From: Bacteroidales bacterium
GTDB taxonomy: Bacteria > Bacteroidota > Bacteroidia > Bacteroidales > UBA12481
NCBI GenBank assembly: GCA_028707745.1
Contig: JAQWAJ010000081.1
Coordinates: forward strand, 1 to 7,303
DNA length: 7,303 nt
Direction: 5' to 3'
Of the stretch, positions 5,546 to 7,303 are shown piece after piece. Numbering within the stretch: the stretch's first letter is position 1; each line of letters starts with the position of its first letter. Made by a program: the position numbers and the translations under genes. Below the pieces are notes generated by a model, which searched no databases, was not told the origin of the DNA, and was given only the letters and a program-made list of their open reading frames with translations.

Positions 5546-7303
5546 ATGATCCTTTTTTATCAGTCATCCCGGGAGATATACGCAGTAGGCGTCAATAGCC
5601 CTTTATCATCAGAAAATCTGGAAAAACTCTACTGGTTGTTCGGTAAAGCAAACCGTTTGGAAGCACAGCGTCTCGACGGTTTTTTTGTGGGACCGAGAAA
5701 GGAAATGGTTACCCCATGGTCTACAAATGCCGTCGAAATAACCATGAACATGGGTATCCCGGGAATTGAAAGGATCGAGGTGTTTCAGGCAGTTGAGGCT
5801 GACCATTCGCATTATGATCCGATGCTTCAGGCCCTCTATCTTAAACTGGATCAGGAAATTTTCACCATTCAACATCAGCCCGATCCAATCAGAAATATCA
5901 CTGATATCAGCGCCTATAGTGTTCAGGAAGGGCTAGCACTCAGCCAGGAAGAGGTCCAGTACCTCGAAGAGCTGGCTGACAGGCTGGGTCGCCCGCTTAC
6001 TGATTCTGAGGTGTTCGGATTCTCACAGGTTAACTCTGAACATTGCCGCCATAAAATTTTCAACGGACAGTTTATCATCGATGGCAAACCCATGCCTGAA
6101 ACACTGTTCGCCCTGATCAAGAAAACATCAAAAATAAATCCGAACCGCATCGTATCAGCCTATCATGACAATGTGGCCTTTGTCGTAGGTCCTGATATTG
6201 AGCAATTTGCACCTGCATCTCAGGATAAATCAGACCTGTTTGGTATCAGTGACATCAGTTCCGTGATTTCACTGAAGGCTGAAACGCATAATTTTCCGAC
6301 CACCGTTGAACCCTTCAACGGTGCTGCAACTGGTTCAGGTGGTGAAATCCGCGACCGTATGGCCGGTGGCAAGGCTAGTCTCCCGCTGATCGGTACGGCT
6401 GTGTATATGACCTCTTATCCGAGAATCGGAAAGGACCGGGACTGGGAATTTCATCAGAAAGAAAGAAAATGGTTATATCAGACTCCAGAGGATATCCTGA
6501 TCAAAGCTTCCAATGGCGCCAGCGATTTTGGAAATAAATTCGGGCAACCTTTGCTTTGCGGGAGTTTGCTGACTTTTGAGCACGCCGAGAATCAGAACAG
6601 TTACGGCTATGATAAGGTAATTATGCAAGCCGGTGGAGTGGGTTTCGGCAATGCCGGAGATGCCAAAAAAGATACCCCCGAACCCGGCGATATCATCATC
6701 GTGCTGGGTGGTGATAATTATCGCATCGGAATGGGTGGAGGAGCGGTTTCGTCGGTGGCAACCGGGGAATATGCCAATAAAATTGAACTCAATGCTGTTC
6801 AGCGTTCCAACCCCGAAATGCAGAAACGTGTTTTTAATGCCATCCGTGCTTTTGCCGAATCCGGGAAAAACCCGATCCGCTCCATTCATGATCATGGCGC
6901 TGGTGGCCATTTGAACTGCCTGTCGGAACTGATCGATCAGGTTGGCGGCGAAATATATCTCGATAAACTTCCGGTTGGCGACCCAACCTTGTCAGCCAGG
7001 GAAATTATTGGTAATGAATCGCAGGAAAGAATGGGATTGGTTTTGGCACCAAATGATGTGGAAAGTCTCCGTATGGTGGCTTCCCGCGAAAGGGCACCGA
7101 TGTACGAGGTCGGGAAGATCACCGGCGATCACCGGTTGCTTTTTGTCGACCGCAAAACGAATGAAAAACCGATTGACCTTGCTCTGGATGATTTCTTCGG
7201 AAACCCGCCTAAAACCGTGCTGACCGACGATACAACCGATCAAAGGTTTGAACCACTTCAATATGATTCTGCGAAATTTAAAGAGTATCTCGAAAAGGTT
7301 ATT
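5546..7303 (+). CDS. purL: Phosphoribosylformylglycinamidine synthase, large single-chain form (5' part)
   Basis: The first 586 codons are present with no stop; the window edge cuts the gene. The full protein is usually about 1,200-1,250 residues, so roughly half is missing, including the second synthase half and the C-terminal glutamine amidotransferase domain. The enzyme is cytoplasmic and runs the fourth step of de novo purine synthesis: FGAR, glutamine and ATP give FGAM, glutamate, ADP and phosphate. Visible landmarks are the N-terminal PurS-like domain (1-110, with GPRKEMVTPWSTNAVEIT at 49-66), the linker and first synthase core with LTDSEVFGFSQVNSEHCRHK (151-170), the KAETHNFPTTVEPFNGAATG stretch (244-263) running into GSGGEIRD (263-270), LIKASNGASDFGN (318-330), GMGGGAVSS (395-403) and SIHDHGAGG (446-454). 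ATG 5546 starts MILFYQSS, the N-terminus expected for Bacteroidota PurL. An earlier ATG at 5541 is followed by a stop after one codon. No frameshift or missing motif is seen in the part present. Confidence 0.97.
   Translation, partial: MILFYQSSREIYAVGVNSPLSSENLEKLYWLFGKANRLEAQRLDGFFVGPRKEMVTPWSTNAVEITMNMGIPGIERIEVFQAVEADHSHYDPMLQALYLKLDQEIFTIQHQPDPIRNITDISAYSVQEGLALSQEEVQYLEELADRLGRPLTDSEVFGFSQVNSEHCRHKIFNGQFIIDGKPMPETLFALIKKTSKINPNRIVSAYHDNVAFVVGPDIEQFAPASQDKSDLFGISDISSVISLKAETHNFPTTVEPFNGAATGSGGEIRDRMAGGKASLPLIGTAVYMTSYPRIGKDRDWEFHQKERKWLYQTPEDILIKASNGASDFGNKFGQPLLCGSLLTFEHAENQNSYGYDKVIMQAGGVGFGNAGDAKKDTPEPGDIIIVLGGDNYRIGMGGGAVSSVATGEYANKIELNAVQRSNPEMQKRVFNAIRAFAESGKNPIRSIHDHGAGGHLNCLSELIDQVGGEIYLDKLPVGDPTLSAREIIGNESQERMGLVLAPNDVESLRMVASRERAPMYEVGKITGDHRLLFVDRKTNEKPIDLALDDFFGNPPKTVLTDDTTDQRFEPLQYDSAKFKEYLEKVI

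Noticed and set aside
6473..6910. Minus-strand open frame inside purL
   Set aside because: It is antisense to strongly conserved PurL motifs and has no recognisable features of its own.

Overview
This window looks like chromosomal DNA from a member of the Bacteroidota. The evidence is a large single-chain purL whose N-terminus has the Bacteroidota style, the near absence of Shine-Dalgarno sequences before the starts, a TTTG / TAnnTTTG type promoter ahead of purL, a secreted glycoside-hydrolase-like protein, and a Tat-type Gfo/Idh/MocA oxidoreductase. There are no tRNA or rRNA genes, CRISPR arrays, insertion sequences or phage genes.

Layout: (1) 49-2868 (+) encodes a 939-residue secreted protein. 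A beta-rich N-terminal region leads into a probable TIM-barrel glycoside-hydrolase-like domain, a small beta domain, and a C-terminal formylglycine-generating-enzyme-like (FGE/SUMF1) domain that lacks the catalytic cysteines. (2) 2917-2950 is a perfect 15-bp stem with a 4-nt loop, a bidirectional terminator between two convergent genes. (3) 2968-3966 (-) encodes a 332-residue protein with a degenerate PIN/NYN-like N-terminal domain, four AT-hooks, a lysine/alanine-rich linker and a small C-terminal domain. (4) 3967-4098 is a divergent intergenic region of about 80% A+T. (5) 4099-5475 (+) encodes a Gfo/Idh/MocA-family oxidoreductase with a twin-arginine leader. (6) 5476-5545 is a 70-bp gap with a good Bacteroidota promoter, bracketed by a 14-bp inverted repeat. 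(7) 5546 to the window edge (+) is the first 586 codons of purL (phosphoribosylformylglycinamidine synthase), cut by the window end.

The genes do not form one operon. The first gene is closed off by the shared terminator, the AT-hook gene runs the other way, and purL has its own promoter. The secreted glycosidase-like protein and the exported oxidoreductase could both serve carbohydrate metabolism, but no SusC/SusD pair, sigma factor or sulfatase is present to define a polysaccharide-utilisation locus.

I see no clear new multi-gene system. The points most worth a second look are the AT-hook protein with an apparently dead PIN-like domain, the hydrolase/FGE-like fusion without the copper-binding cysteines, and the inverted repeat bracketing the purL promoter, which looks like an operator.
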